NCBI GenBank assembly: GCA_020847985.1
Contig: JADLBC010000010.1
Coordinates: 1 to 34,166 of the forward strand
Source: Dehalococcoidia bacterium
Lineage (GTDB): Bacteria; Chloroflexota; Dehalococcoidia; Tepidiformales; Tepidiformaceae
DNA: 34,166 bases
Direction of reading: 5' to 3'
The stretch's first letter is position 1, and each line of letters starts with the position of its first letter. Shown here one piece after another: positions 1 to 7,749 of this stretch. Under the pieces are notes generated by a model that saw only the letters and a program-made list of their open reading frames with translations, was not told where the DNA came from and did not search any database. The translations under genes were made by a program, and so were the position numbers.

Positions 1-1100
1 AGCTTGTGGTGCTCTTCGTAGCGGGGGCGGATGCCCTTGAGGATTTCGACGGTCTCTTCGACGGAGGGTTCCTCGACGATGATGGGCTGGAAGCGGCGTT
101 CGAGGGCGGCATCGCGCTCGATGTGCTTCCGGTATTCGTCGAGGGTGGTGGCTCCAATGCACTGGAGCTCTCCGCGTGCGAGGGAGGGCTTGAGGATGTT
201 GGCGGCATCGACGGCGCCTTCGGCGGCGCCGGCGCCCACGAGCATGTGAAGCTCGTCGATGAAGAGGATGCAGTTGCCGGCGCCCTTGATCTCTTCGATG
301 ACCTTCTTGAGGCGCTCTTCGAATTCGCCGCGGTACTTGGTGCCGGCGACGAGGGAGCCGATATCGAGGGTGAGCAGGCGCTTGCCCTGGAGAGTTTCGG
401 GGACATCGCCGCCGACGATGCGCTGGGCGAGGAGTTCGGCGATGGCGGTCTTGCCGACGCCGGGCTCGCCGATGAGCACGGGGTTGTTCTTGGTGCGGCG
501 GGAGAGGATCTGGACGACGCGTTCGAGTTCGTTCGAGCGGCCGATGACGGGGTCGAGCTGGGCGTTGCGGGCGGCCTGGGTGAGGTCGATGCCGAGCTGA
601 TCGACGGTGGGGGTGCGGGTGGCCTGGCGGGCGCCGGTGGTGGCGGCCTGGGGGGAGGACTGGCTGAGGATGCGGGTGGTCTCGGCGCGGACGCGTTCGA
701 GGTTCACGCCGAGGCTTTCGAGAACGCCGGCGGCGATGCCTTCGCCTTCGCGGACGAGGCCGAGAAGGAGGTGTTCGGTGCCGATGTAGCTGTGGGTGAG
801 GCGGCGTGCCTCGTCGACGGCGAGTTCGATGACTTTCTTGGCGCGGGGGGTGAGGCCGATTTCGCCGAGCACGGTGCGGTCGCCGCGGCCGATGATGAAT
901 TCGACCGCGGACCGGACTTTGTTGAGTTCGACGCCGAGGTTGCCAAGGACCTTGGCGGCGACGCCATCGCCTTCGCGGACCAGTCCGAGGAGAATGTGCT
1001 CCGTGCCGATGTAGTTGTGGTTGAAGCGGTGGGCTTCTTCCTGCGCGAGTGTCAGGACGCGGCGGGCGCGTTCCGTGAACTTATCGAATCGATCGGCCAT
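1..1100 (-). CDS. clpC: ATP-dependent Clp protease ATP-binding subunit ClpC, C-terminal part beyond window
   Basis: AAA+ unfoldase that feeds proteins to ClpP in the cytosol. The 366 visible residues run from the start ATG at 1100 to the window edge with no stop. Two Clp N-terminal repeats are clear (about residues 5-70 and 80-145, each containing YIGTEH and LLGLVREG). The first AAA+ module follows, with Walker A GEPGVGKT at 211-218 and Walker B ILFIDE at 278-283. The remainder of NBD1, the UVR region if present, and NBD2 lie outside the window. A GGGAGAG ribosome site sits just ahead of the ATG. The S1-domain gene ends 38 nt upstream on the same strand, so the two may be co-transcribed. ClpC rather than ClpB or ClpA is favoured by the N-domain sequence; family assignment is firm, subtype slightly less so. 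Confidence 0.95.
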   Translation of the reverse strand, partial: MADRFDKFTERARRVLTLAQEEAHRFNHNYIGTEHILLGLVREGDGVAAKVLGNLGVELNKVRSAVEFIIGRGDRTVLGEIGLTPRAKKVIELAVDEARRLTHSYIGTEHLLLGLVREGEGIAAGVLESLGVNLERVRAETTRILSQSSPQAATTGARQATRTPTVDQLGIDLTQAARNAQLDPVIGRSNELERVVQILSRRTKNNPVLIGEPGVGKTAIAELLAQRIVGGDVPETLQGKRLLTLDIGSLVAGTKYRGEFEERLKKVIEEIKGAGNCILFIDELHMLVGAGAAEGAVDAANILKPSLARGELQCIGATTLDEYRKHIERDAALERRFQPIIVEEPSVEETVEILKGIRPRYEEHHK

Positions 1101-1138
1101 TGCTCTCTCCCAGCTGACTGGTCGCGGTCAGCACGACT

Positions 1139-2704
1139 CTAGGTTGCCTCGCCAGGGGCTTCCTCCGCTGCGGACGCTACGTCCTCGGGCGTTGCGGATC
1201 CATCAGTGGCGTCACTCTCATCGGGGGCGGGGGAACCCGCATCTGTCCCGGTATCGGTTTCGGATTCGGCGATGGCACCGGTTTCGATGACGGCATCGGC
1301 TTCGGTTTCGGCGGCGGCATCGGCTTCGGCCACGGCTTCGGATTCGGTGGCGAGGTCCTTGAAGGGGCTGTCGCCGGCGTTGCCGAGGGCCTGCGCGAAG
1401 GCGTGAGCAAAGGCGCTGACGGGCTCGGGATCGCGGGCGACGGCGCGCTCGATGGCTTCCTGGGTGGTGCGGGGCTCGGGCCGGCGCGGGGTTTCGCGCG
1501 CGGGGAGGCCGAACTGTTCGCGGACATCGTCGGGGTAATCGAGCACGGCGCCCTGGGCATCGAAGACGAAGCCCATGGCCTCGGCGTCGTTGCGGGCCTG
1601 GCGGAGGCTCAGGCCGAGGCGGTGGCGATCCTTTTCGATGCGCACGAGCTTGACGGGGACGATGTCGCCTTCTTTGACGACGTCCTTGGGGTGCTGAATA
1701 CGGCGGTTGGAAAGCTCGGAGATGTGGATGAGGCCTTCGACGGGACCATCGAGGCGGACGAAGGCGCCGAACGCCATGAGCTTGGTCACGCGGCCGATGA
1801 GGATCTGGCCGATGACGAAGCGGTTGACGGTGGTGTCCCACTTCTCGGGCTGGGCGCGCTTGAGGGAGAGGGAGATCTTCTTGGTGTCGTGGTCGACCTT
1901 GAGGATGTAGGCCTGGACGACGTCGCCGACGTTGTAGAGGTCCTTGGCTTTCTTGCCGCGCTCCCAGGTGAGTTCGGTCATGTGGGCGAGGCCATCGGCG
2001 CCGCCAAGATCGACGAAGACGCCGAAATCGGTGATGGAGGAGACGCGGCCTTCGCGGATTTCGCCTTCCTTGAGGTCGTCGAGGACTTTGTCCTTGGCGA
2101 CCTTGCGGAATTCGGCCATGGCGGCGCGCTCGCTGAGGATGACGCGGTTCCGCTTGCGGTTGAATTCGACGACCTTGAGGCGGATGGGCTTGCCGACGAG
2201 GTTGGCGAGCTGGCCGACGGCCTCGGGGTCGTCGCGGCGGACGCTATCGACCTGGGAGAGGGGAACGAAGGCGTTGACGCCTTCGACGTTGACGAGGATG
2301 CCGCCGCGGTTGTGGCCGGTGACCTGGGCTTCGAAGATCTCGCCGGATTCGTAGCGGGCCTGGAGAAGGTCCCAGCCTTCTTCGCCGCGGGCGCGATCGA
2401 GGGAGACGATGGGGTGGCCTTCGGCGGAGGAGGGCTGGAGGACCATGACCTTGACGGTGTCGCCGGCGCGGAGGCGGGCGCGGCCATCGACGCCAAGGGA
2501 GAGCATCTCATTCTGGGGGATGAGGGCTTCGGTCTTGGTGCCGACGTCGACGATCAGGCCATCGGGTGAATCGCCCATGACCATACCCTCGACGATTTCG
2601 CCGCGGCGAAGGCTGCCGGACTGCTGGGCAGCTTCAAGGTCGAGGAGGGCCCCCATATCCATTTCTTCCATGGGGGGGTTGGGCTGGGCGGTATCAGTGG
2701 ACAA
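1139..2704 (-). CDS. rpsA: S1-domain ribosomal protein (30S S1-like)
   Basis: RNA-binding protein of the small ribosomal subunit that helps bring mRNA to the 30S. Four S1 OB-fold repeats are visible in the 521 residues, at about 34-103, 119-191, 212-283 and 298-368. The third is the most canonical (ITDFGVFVDLGGADGLAHMTEL). The last 80 or so residues are an Ala/Glu/Asp/Ser-rich low-complexity acidic tail. E. coli S1 has six repeats; four is usual for many Gram-positive and Chloroflexota forms. The start is a TTG at 2704, chosen because GGAG lies about 7 nt upstream; the first internal ATG (residue 12) is an alternative. It is followed by clpC after 38 nt and preceded by a plausible promoter at 2780-2809. 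Confidence 0.9.
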   Translation of the reverse strand: MSTDTAQPNPPMEEMDMGALLDLEAAQQSGSLRRGEIVEGMVMGDSPDGLIVDVGTKTEALIPQNEMLSLGVDGRARLRAGDTVKVMVLQPSSAEGHPIVSLDRARGEEGWDLLQARYESGEIFEAQVTGHNRGGILVNVEGVNAFVPLSQVDSVRRDDPEAVGQLANLVGKPIRLKVVEFNRKRNRVILSERAAMAEFRKVAKDKVLDDLKEGEIREGRVSSITDFGVFVDLGGADGLAHMTELTWERGKKAKDLYNVGDVVQAYILKVDHDTKKISLSLKRAQPEKWDTTVNRFVIGQILIGRVTKLMAFGAFVRLDGPVEGLIHISELSNRRIQHPKDVVKEGDIVPVKLVRIEKDRHRLGLSLRQARNDAEAMGFVFDAQGAVLDYPDDVREQFGLPARETPRRPEPRTTQEAIERAVARDPEPVSAFAHAFAQALGNAGDSPFKDLATESEAVAEADAAAETEADAVIETGAIAESETDTGTDAGSPAPDESDATDGSATPEDVASAAEEAPGEAT

Positions 2705-2779
2705 CTTGGGCTCCGTTTGGGGGCAGGTTCACCCGGGTAAGGGGAGAAAGGCCCGAGGGTTGGGGGATGTTCGGATTCG

Positions 2780-2809
2780 ATTGTAGCAGCGGGGGAATCT
2801 TCTGCGAAA
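2780..2809 (-). promoter_or_regulatory. Putative sigma70-type promoter of the S1 gene
   Basis: On the minus strand a TACAAT -10 box (2780-2785) lies 18 nt downstream of a weak TTTCGC -35 box (2804-2809). It is 75 nt upstream of the TTG start of the S1 gene and downstream of the 5S terminator. The -10 is good, the -35 poor. A small palindrome (CTGCCC/GGGCAG, 2821-2836) sits just upstream; its role is unknown. Confidence 0.4.
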
Positions 2810-2867
2810 GCGCGGGATACCTGCCCACCCGGGCAGTGAGGGTGCGGGCACCTTTCGCATGGGAGAC

Positions 2868-2890
2868 AAAAAAACCGCGCCGTGCGCGGT
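2868..2890 (-). terminator. Intrinsic terminator of the 5S rRNA unit
   Basis: On the minus strand a 7-bp GC stem (ACCGCGC/GCGCGGT) with a 3-nt loop is followed by a run of seven T. It lies about 15 nt past the 3' end of the 5S rRNA. This is the clearest rho-independent terminator in the window. Confidence 0.85.
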
Positions 2891-2904
2891 CTTGTTTGTT
2901 TGTC

Positions 2905-3018
2905 CCGGCGGCGGCCTATTTTCCCACCTGGTTGCCCGGGCAGTATCGTCAGCGCTGAGGCGTTTCACTTCCGTGTTCGGGATGGGAACGGGTGGGACCA
3001 CCTCGCTCTAGCCACCAG
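2905..3018 (-). rRNA. rrf: 5S ribosomal RNA
   Basis: On the minus strand the universal 5S core is present: CCCATCCCGAACACGGAAGT followed by GAAACGC, and later GGTGGGAAAATAGG. The ends pair as helix I (GGTGGC at 3016-3011 with GCCGCC near 2907-2912), which sets the boundaries to within a few bases. No 23S or 16S is adjacent: upstream, after 112 bp, is a divergent protein gene. It has its own promoter and terminator. Confidence 0.92.
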
Positions 3019-3026
3019 TGAGACTC

Positions 3027-3054
3027 AGTATGCCGGGGCGGCCGCTAGGCGCAA
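3027..3054 (-). promoter_or_regulatory. Putative promoter of the stand-alone 5S rRNA
   Basis: On the minus strand a TTGCGC -35 (3049-3054) and a CATACT -10 (3027-3032) are separated by 16 nt. The expected start, about 7 nt below the -10, falls within a few bases of the predicted mature 5' end of the 5S RNA, so little 5' trimming would be needed. The assignment rests on spacing and position only. Confidence 0.5.
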
Positions 3055-3130
3055 CCGGGCGGCATCTTGACCTTTGTGAATTTCCGGCGGGGTTTGAAAA
3101 ACGGCGCCGGGCAAGGCATGGTTCGCCGGT

Positions 3131-3625
3131 ATGCGTTCCCTCTTCCTGGTCGCCCTCGGCATTGCGGCGGGCATCGTGGGCACCATCCTCTGGACCACGC
3201 TGGACCCAACGCTCGATAGCAATGAGCCGGAGACGGCGCTCGGGGGAAACGCGCGCGTTTCGCTGAGTGAGGATGCGCTCGCGCGCATCATCGAACAGAA
3301 CCTGGCGGACCTGCCCGCGGCGGAGGCGATGCGAGTCTCGACGGAGATCCGGGAGGACGGCATCGTGGCCGTTTCGTTGGCGGCGGGCACGGGCGCGCTG
3401 GCCGTCCGGGCGACGCTGGAGACGGACCCGGACGTGGTGGACGGGCGGCTGAAACTGAACGTGGTGTCGTCGTCGCTGGGGAAGCTGGCGCTGCCGGAGG
3501 AGATCGTGGAGCGCATCGAAAGGCCGCTGCAGGCGCGGCTCGATGACCTCTCGGGGGGGCTGGAATACCAGCTGCGGTCGATTTCGACAGCGGAGCACCG
3601 GCTGACGCTCGAGATCGAAATCTAG
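3131..3625 (+). CDS. Small membrane-anchored protein of unknown function
   Basis: I do not recognise a specific family. The 164-residue protein opens with one hydrophobic segment (about residues 3-24, LFLVALGIAAGIVGTILW) that would serve as a signal anchor. An exported domain of mixed beta-strand and helical character follows, without cysteines. The pattern of a short anchor plus a domain rich in L-V-x-L strands (IVAVSLAAGTGALAVRATL) is loosely like YpmS/DUF2140 or LmeA-type lipid-binding domains, but this is a guess. The ribosome site is weak (AAGG 14 nt upstream). It is the only plus-strand gene in the first 12 kb and ends 13 nt from the convergent ferritin/VIT1 gene. Confidence 0.65.
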   Translation: MRSLFLVALGIAAGIVGTILWTTLDPTLDSNEPETALGGNARVSLSEDALARIIEQNLADLPAAEAMRVSTEIREDGIVAVSLAAGTGALAVRATLETDPDVVDGRLKLNVVSSSLGKLALPEEIVERIERPLQARLDDLSGGLEYQLRSISTAEHRLTLEIEI

Positions 3626-3638
3626 GCGGCGGGGCCGC

Positions 3639-4790
3639 TCAGCCCGCGGTCGAGACGCCGATGACGCGCCCGATGAGGAAGGTGAGCCCGGCTGCGGCGA
3701 GGCCGAACACGAGCATGCGGCCGCCGGAGAAGAGCACGCCCCGGCCGGTGAACAGGGTGGTGACGGCGCCGGCGAGGAAGAGGGCGGCACCCGCGGCGAT
3801 GGCGCTCGCGGCGACGGCGGCGGCGCCACCGCCGAAGAGCCACGGGAACAGCGGGATGGCGGCGCCGGCGACGAAGAGGACGAACGAGGTGATGGCCGCC
3901 ACCCAGGCGTTGCCGGCCTCATCGGGGGACATGCCGAGCTCTTCGCGGGCGAGGGTATCGAGGGCGGACTGCTTGTTGCGCATGATGTGCCCGGCGAGCA
4001 TGGCGGCGTCTTCGCGGGGGAGGCCCTTGGCCTGGTAGATGAGCGTCAGTTCCTCCTGCTCTTCCTCGGGCAGGTTCTCCAGCTCGTCGCGCTCGATGGC
4101 GAGTTGGCGGTCGAACGATTCGGTGGAGCTGCGAACGCTGATCCATTCGCCCAGGGCCATGGAGAAGGCGCCGGCGAGGAGGCCGGCGAGGCCGGCGAGG
4201 AAGACAACATCGCGGCCGGGGTTGGCGCCGGCGACGCCCATGACGAGCGAGAGATTCGAGACGAGTCCGTCGTTGACGCCGAGCACGGCCGCGCGGAGGG
4301 CGTTGCCGGAGGTGCCGCGATGGCGCCCTTCGAGGCGGGCGATGGAGCCGGCGGTGGTGGCGGCGTTTCCGTGGCCGCGGGAGAGTTCGCGAAAGAGGCG
4401 GGCATGGGAGCGCTCCTCGGCGGGGAGGTTTTCGGCGACGGCCTCGGGCTGGCTGTCGTACATGCCCGTGGCATCGACCTCCATGGAGGTGACGATGGGG
4501 GCGACGGCGTGGGTGCCGAAGCGGCGCGCGAGCCAGCCGAGGGTGCGCACGCGCAGGGAGGGCTTGAAATCGGGGACGGGCGCGCCCGCTTCCTGGAGCT
4601 TTCGCACCCAGAGGTCGCGGTGGCGTTCCTCGCTGGCGGCAAGCTTTTCGTAGACGTCCTTGAGGCCGGGATCCTTTTCGGCATCGGCGAGAAGGCGGTA
4701 GAGCGCGACGCCATCGACTTCGTCACGAAGGTTGGAACGGTACCGGGCGATGTCGTCCCGGGTGGCGCGCGACGGCGATTCGGAAGGCAT
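3639..4790 (-). CDS. Ferritin-like domain fused to VIT1/CCC1-type metal transporter
   Basis: Probable membrane iron/manganese transporter with its own ferroxidase-like domain. Residues about 10-150 form a rubrerythrin-type four-helix bundle, with metal-ligand patterns around E24, EERH (54-57) and EERSH (125-129). Residues about 165-383 are the VIT1/CCC1 membrane module, with GVNDGLVSNLSLVMGV (171-186), MALGEWISVRSS (211-222) and four to five hydrophobic segments. The same architecture occurs in membrane-bound ferritins such as MbfA, which export iron. The 383-residue length is complete for that type. It follows the LysM gene after 57 nt on the same strand. Substrate and direction of transport cannot be read from the sequence. 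Confidence 0.88.
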   Translation of the reverse strand: MPSESPSRATRDDIARYRSNLRDEVDGVALYRLLADAEKDPGLKDVYEKLAASEERHRDLWVRKLQEAGAPVPDFKPSLRVRTLGWLARRFGTHAVAPIVTSMEVDATGMYDSQPEAVAENLPAEERSHARLFRELSRGHGNAATTAGSIARLEGRHRGTSGNALRAAVLGVNDGLVSNLSLVMGVAGANPGRDVVFLAGLAGLLAGAFSMALGEWISVRSSTESFDRQLAIERDELENLPEEEQEELTLIYQAKGLPREDAAMLAGHIMRNKQSALDTLAREELGMSPDEAGNAWVAAITSFVLFVAGAAIPLFPWLFGGGAAAVAASAIAAGAALFLAGAVTTLFTGRGVLFSGGRMLVFGLAAAGLTFLIGRVIGVSTAG

Positions 4791-4847
4791 GCGGTGAAGC
4801 TTAGCGCGGGCGGCGGCGGAGCCCCAGTGGTGGGGCGCACGATACCG

Positions 4848-5204
4848 CTACTCAGGGATGGCGAGTTCCTGGCCGGGGTAGATGAGGTCGGGGTTGGCGA
4901 GACGATCCTGGTTGGCATCGAAGATGCGGGCTGCGCAGGAGGCGTCGCCGTAGTACTGCTCGGCGATGGTGACGAGGGTCTCGCCGGGGGCGACGGTGTG
5001 GTAGCGGGAGGCGGGGTTCTCCGGGTACTGGGGCTCGAAGCGCGGCGCGCCGGCGGCGGGAAGGTCGCGGTCGACGGGCGTCGCGGGGGCGGCGGACTCG
5101 CCCGGCACGAGTTCGCGGATGACCTGCTCGCCGGTGGCTTCGACTTCGACGGTCTCGGGGAGTGCGGGGTCTTCGACCTGGCGCGCGCGGGGGAATTGCG
5201 ACAT
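4848..5204 (-). CDS. LysM-domain protein
   Basis: A 118-residue protein with one C-terminal LysM module (about residues 68-118; YHTVAPGETLVTIAEQYYGD, then NPDLIYPGQELAIPE). LysM modules bind peptidoglycan or other GlcNAc polymers. No signal peptide or membrane segment is visible, and the N-terminal 65 residues are acidic and proline-rich, so it may act in the cytosol like YgaU/Kbp-type proteins; that is inference. The start at 5204 is preferred over an in-frame GTG at 5258 because AAGGAG lies 6 nt before it. It lies between the PrsW gene (47 nt upstream) and the ferritin/VIT1 gene. Confidence 0.8.
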   Translation of the reverse strand: MSQFPRARQVEDPALPETVEVEATGEQVIRELVPGESAAPATPVDRDLPAAGAPRFEPQYPENPASRYHTVAPGETLVTIAEQYYGDASCAARIFDANQDRLANPDLIYPGQELAIPE

Positions 5205-5251
5205 GGCTGGCTCCTTGGGCGTGAACGTTGTGGAGCCAGTGTCGGGAACGG

Positions 5252-6466
5252 TCACCAATGAACGCGCGAAAGGGGCGGGTGCGCTGGTTGCAGTTCGCTC
5301 GCGGGAGGGGCATCGGCCGGGCGCATGCGGAGGACACGGTAGATGTGGGCGGGAACGCCATCGGTGAGGGCGCCGGAGAGGTACCAGAGGAGGCCGAGCG
5401 ACGCGGCGAAGACGAGCACCATGCCGCTGATGCCGACGATATCGAGGGCGAGGCTATCGGGGCCGGCCTGGCTGAAGATGGCATCTCCCCAGACGGCGTA
5501 GACGAGCAGGTTCCAGGTGCCGTGCAGGAGGACGCCGCCGCCGTAGCCGAGGATGTAGCGCGGGCGGCCGCGGAGGAGGCCGTAAAAGCCGAGCGCGGAG
5601 AGGCCGGAGGCGAGGCCATGCATCGCGGCGGTGCCGGCGCGCGCGATCGCGAACCACCACCATTCGGTGCCGATGGTGCGGTCGGCGAGCGCTTCGGGGG
5701 AGATGGCGCCGAGGCTGTTGACGAAGGTTTCGAGCAGATTGAAGCCGGTGCCGGCGAGGACGCCCCAGACGAAGCAGCGGGCGGCGCTGCCGCGGCGGAA
5801 GAAGAAGAAGGCGACGAGCATGCCCTTCCAGAATTCTTCGTTGAGGGGCGCGACGAGGGAGAGGGCGGAGAGATCGAGGAAGATGCCCCAGCGGCGGGGG
5901 AGGTCGAGGACGGCGGTATCGAGGTCGCCGGGAATGTCGTGGATGGAGACGAGCCAGGCGGCCATGAGGCGGATGTAGAGGCTGTTGATGATGCTTGCCA
6001 TGGTGGTCGCGCCGATGGCGCCGTAGGTGAAGCCGCTGGTCCATTCCCGCCAGCTGATGGGCCAGCAGAGGGCGTTCGCGGCGGTATAGCGGCGGGCAAC
6101 CAGGGCGGCGATGACGATGGCGGGGATGCTCACCATCGCGACGTTGATGGCGGGGAAGAGCCAGGGGAGGCTTTGCGGGTTGGTGGCGATGAGCTGGCCG
6201 ATGACGATGCAGAAGGGGAAGAAGGGCAGCAGGTAGGGCGCCCAGCCGAAGGGCATGGGGCTGGAGGTGGCGCCACCGAGCGCGGACGTGGCCTGTGCGG
6301 CGAGGAAGCCGCCGAGCAGGAGGTAGACGATCGCGCCGCCGACGGCTGCGTTCAGGAGGTAGAGCCGTTCGTCGTCGCTGGAGGTATTGAGGGTGAGGAG
6401 GAGGAGCGGCCAGGCGAGCCCGGCGACAAAGGCGAGGGCTCCCGCTACCGCGGCCATGCCTGTCAC
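5252..6466 (-). CDS. PrsW-family intramembrane metalloprotease
   Basis: Polytopic membrane protein of 404 residues related to PrsW, which cleaves anti-sigma factors inside the membrane in Bacillus. About nine hydrophobic segments are visible. The family's catalytic motifs are present in order: NEEFWKG (EExxK at 210-214), NLLET (E246), H283 in AMHG and H315 in LLHGTWN. The start is a GTG at 6466; an ATG at 6457, three codons in, is equally possible because no strong ribosome site decides it. The recF gene ends 23 nt upstream and the LysM gene follows, so a recF-prsW-lysM-ferritin/VIT1 operon is likely. No sigma/anti-sigma pair is nearby, so the substrate is unknown. Confidence 0.88.
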   Translation of the reverse strand: MTGMAAVAGALAFVAGLAWPLLLLTLNTSSDDERLYLLNAAVGGAIVYLLLGGFLAAQATSALGGATSSPMPFGWAPYLLPFFPFCIVIGQLIATNPQSLPWLFPAINVAMVSIPAIVIAALVARRYTAANALCWPISWREWTSGFTYGAIGATTMASIINSLYIRLMAAWLVSIHDIPGDLDTAVLDLPRRWGIFLDLSALSLVAPLNEEFWKGMLVAFFFFRRGSAARCFVWGVLAGTGFNLLETFVNSLGAISPEALADRTIGTEWWWFAIARAGTAAMHGLASGLSALGFYGLLRGRPRYILGYGGGVLLHGTWNLLVYAVWGDAIFSQAGPDSLALDIVGISGMVLVFAASLGLLWYLSGALTDGVPAHIYRVLRMRPADAPPASELQPAHPPLSRVHW

Positions 6467-6489
6467 GGTTCCGCGGCGGCCGATCGGGG

Positions 6490-7656
6490 TTACTCCCCTT
6501 CGAACCGGGTGACGGTGCCGGCGGCGACGACGAAGCGGCCGGCGGCGCGCGTCATTACGTCGCGCACGCGGTCGGGCTCGGCGGTGGTGACGATGGTCTG
6601 CTGGAAGGTATCGAAGAACTCCATGACGCCACGGCGGCGGCGGGCATCGAGTTCGCTGAGGACGTCATCGAGGAGGACGACGGGGTCATCGCCGAGGGCA
6701 CGGCGGAGGTAGCTGGCCTCGGCGATGCGCATCGAAAGGGCGGCCGTGCGCTGCTGGGCGCGGGAGCCGAAATCGGCGGGGAGCTCGTTGATTTCGACGA
6801 TGACGTCGTCGCGGTGGGGGCCAATGAGGGTGGCGCCGGCGTGGATTTCGCGGGTGCGGAGGCCGCCGAGGGCGCGCAGCATGCGGGCGGTCCATTCGGT
6901 TTCATCGATGGGGCAATCGTGCTCATCGAGGCCGCCGACGGCGGGGCGGTAGGTCATGCCGAGGGTTTCGAGGCCGTCGCTGAGGCGGTCCATGTGGAAC
7001 TGGGCCTGGGGCACGAGGTGGCCGAGGGCGTCGGCGCGGGCCTGCATGATGATGCCGCCGGAGTGGGCGAGTTCCTGGTCCCAGAAGTTGAGTTCGCTGG
7101 CGGAGGCATCGCGGGCCTGGACGCGCTTGAGGAGCGAATTGCGCTGCTGGAGGACGCGGGCGTACTTCTGCATGGCGCGCAGATAGCCGCGGTCGACCTG
7201 GGAAATCATCATGTCGAGGTAGCGGCGGCGGAGGAGCGGGGGCCCGGCGGCGATGTCGATATCGAGGGTGGTGAAGAGCACGGCGGCGAGTTGGCCCACG
7301 GCTTCGGAGGCGCGGCGCGGCACGCCGTTGACGCGCACGCGCTTGCCCGCGCGATGGCTGGCATCGGTGGTGCGGCCGACGATGGCGACTTCGAGCATGA
7401 GGTTGCCGGCGGAACGTTCGACATGGGTAGCGAGGCGCGCGACGGGGAACTCGGTATGGAGGATGTCGCGGCGGACGAGGTCGGCGTCGCTGCTGGCGCG
7501 GCTGCTGCGGAGGGTGGAGAGCAGGTAGATGGCCTCGAGGAGGTTGCTCTTGCCCTGGGCGTTATCGCCGACGACGAGGTTTATACCGCGGTCGAGACGG
7601 ATGCGGCTGCGCCCGTAATTGCGGTAATTGGCGACTTCAAGTTCAGAGATGAACAC
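6490..7656 (-). CDS. recF: DNA replication and repair protein RecF
   Basis: SMC-like ATPase that with RecO and RecR loads RecA at gapped DNA. Walker A GDNAQGKS is at residues 30-37 in the expected context (INLVVGDNAQGKSNLLEAIYL is split here as INLVV then GDNAQGKSNLLEAIYL). The distal Walker B VVLLDDVLSELD is near residue 345. The 388-residue length is normal. The start is a GTG at 7656, the first residue of the typical N-terminal strand (FISELEVANYRNY). A TATGCT hexamer at 7668-7673 could be a -10 box that would leave almost no leader; this is weak. Unlike the classic dnaA-dnaN-recF-gyrB layout, none of those neighbours is here. Confidence 0.95.
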   Translation of the reverse strand: MFISELEVANYRNYGRSRIRLDRGINLVVGDNAQGKSNLLEAIYLLSTLRSSRASSDADLVRRDILHTEFPVARLATHVERSAGNLMLEVAIVGRTTDASHRAGKRVRVNGVPRRASEAVGQLAAVLFTTLDIDIAAGPPLLRRRYLDMMISQVDRGYLRAMQKYARVLQQRNSLLKRVQARDASASELNFWDQELAHSGGIIMQARADALGHLVPQAQFHMDRLSDGLETLGMTYRPAVGGLDEHDCPIDETEWTARMLRALGGLRTREIHAGATLIGPHRDDVIVEINELPADFGSRAQQRTAALSMRIAEASYLRRALGDDPVVLLDDVLSELDARRRRGVMEFFDTFQQTIVTTAEPDRVRDVMTRAAGRFVVAAGTVTRFEGE

Positions 7657-7714
7657 GGCGTATGGGAAGCATAGCCGAGATCCTTCGGCACTGTCTCACA
7701 TTTTTCGTGAGCGG

Positions 7715-7744
7715 ACGGGAGTGTGTAAGGGGCCACACTCCCGT
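7715..7744 (-). terminator. Hairpin after the esterase gene, probable terminator
   Basis: An 11-bp perfect stem (ACGGGAGTGTG/CACACTCCCGT) with an 8-nt loop begins 6 nt beyond the esterase stop codon, between it and recF. There is no T-run directly after the stem; a second small hairpin (CTCAC/GTGAG, 7695-7711) whose loop contains five T follows. It likely separates the esterase transcript from recF. Confidence 0.5.
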
Positions 7745-7749
7745 TGCGG

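Noticed and set aside
6..1142. Long plus-strand open frame opposite clpC rich in Ala, Gly, Asp and Glu
   Set aside because: It mirrors clpC codons; the minus strand encodes an unmistakable ClpC N terminus, and the plus frame has no family features.
1403..2569. 388-codon plus-strand frame opposite the S1 gene
   Set aside because: Antisense of the S1 repeats; composition is the shadow of C-ending codons.
5205..5258. Extended N terminus of the LysM protein from GTG 5258
   Set aside because: AAGGAG sits directly before the ATG at 5204, and the longer form would overlap the end of the PrsW gene.
3987..5261. 424-codon plus-strand frame across the ferritin/VIT1 and LysM genes
   Set aside because: Spans two real minus-strand genes and the gap between them; composition is Gly/Ala/Asp noise.
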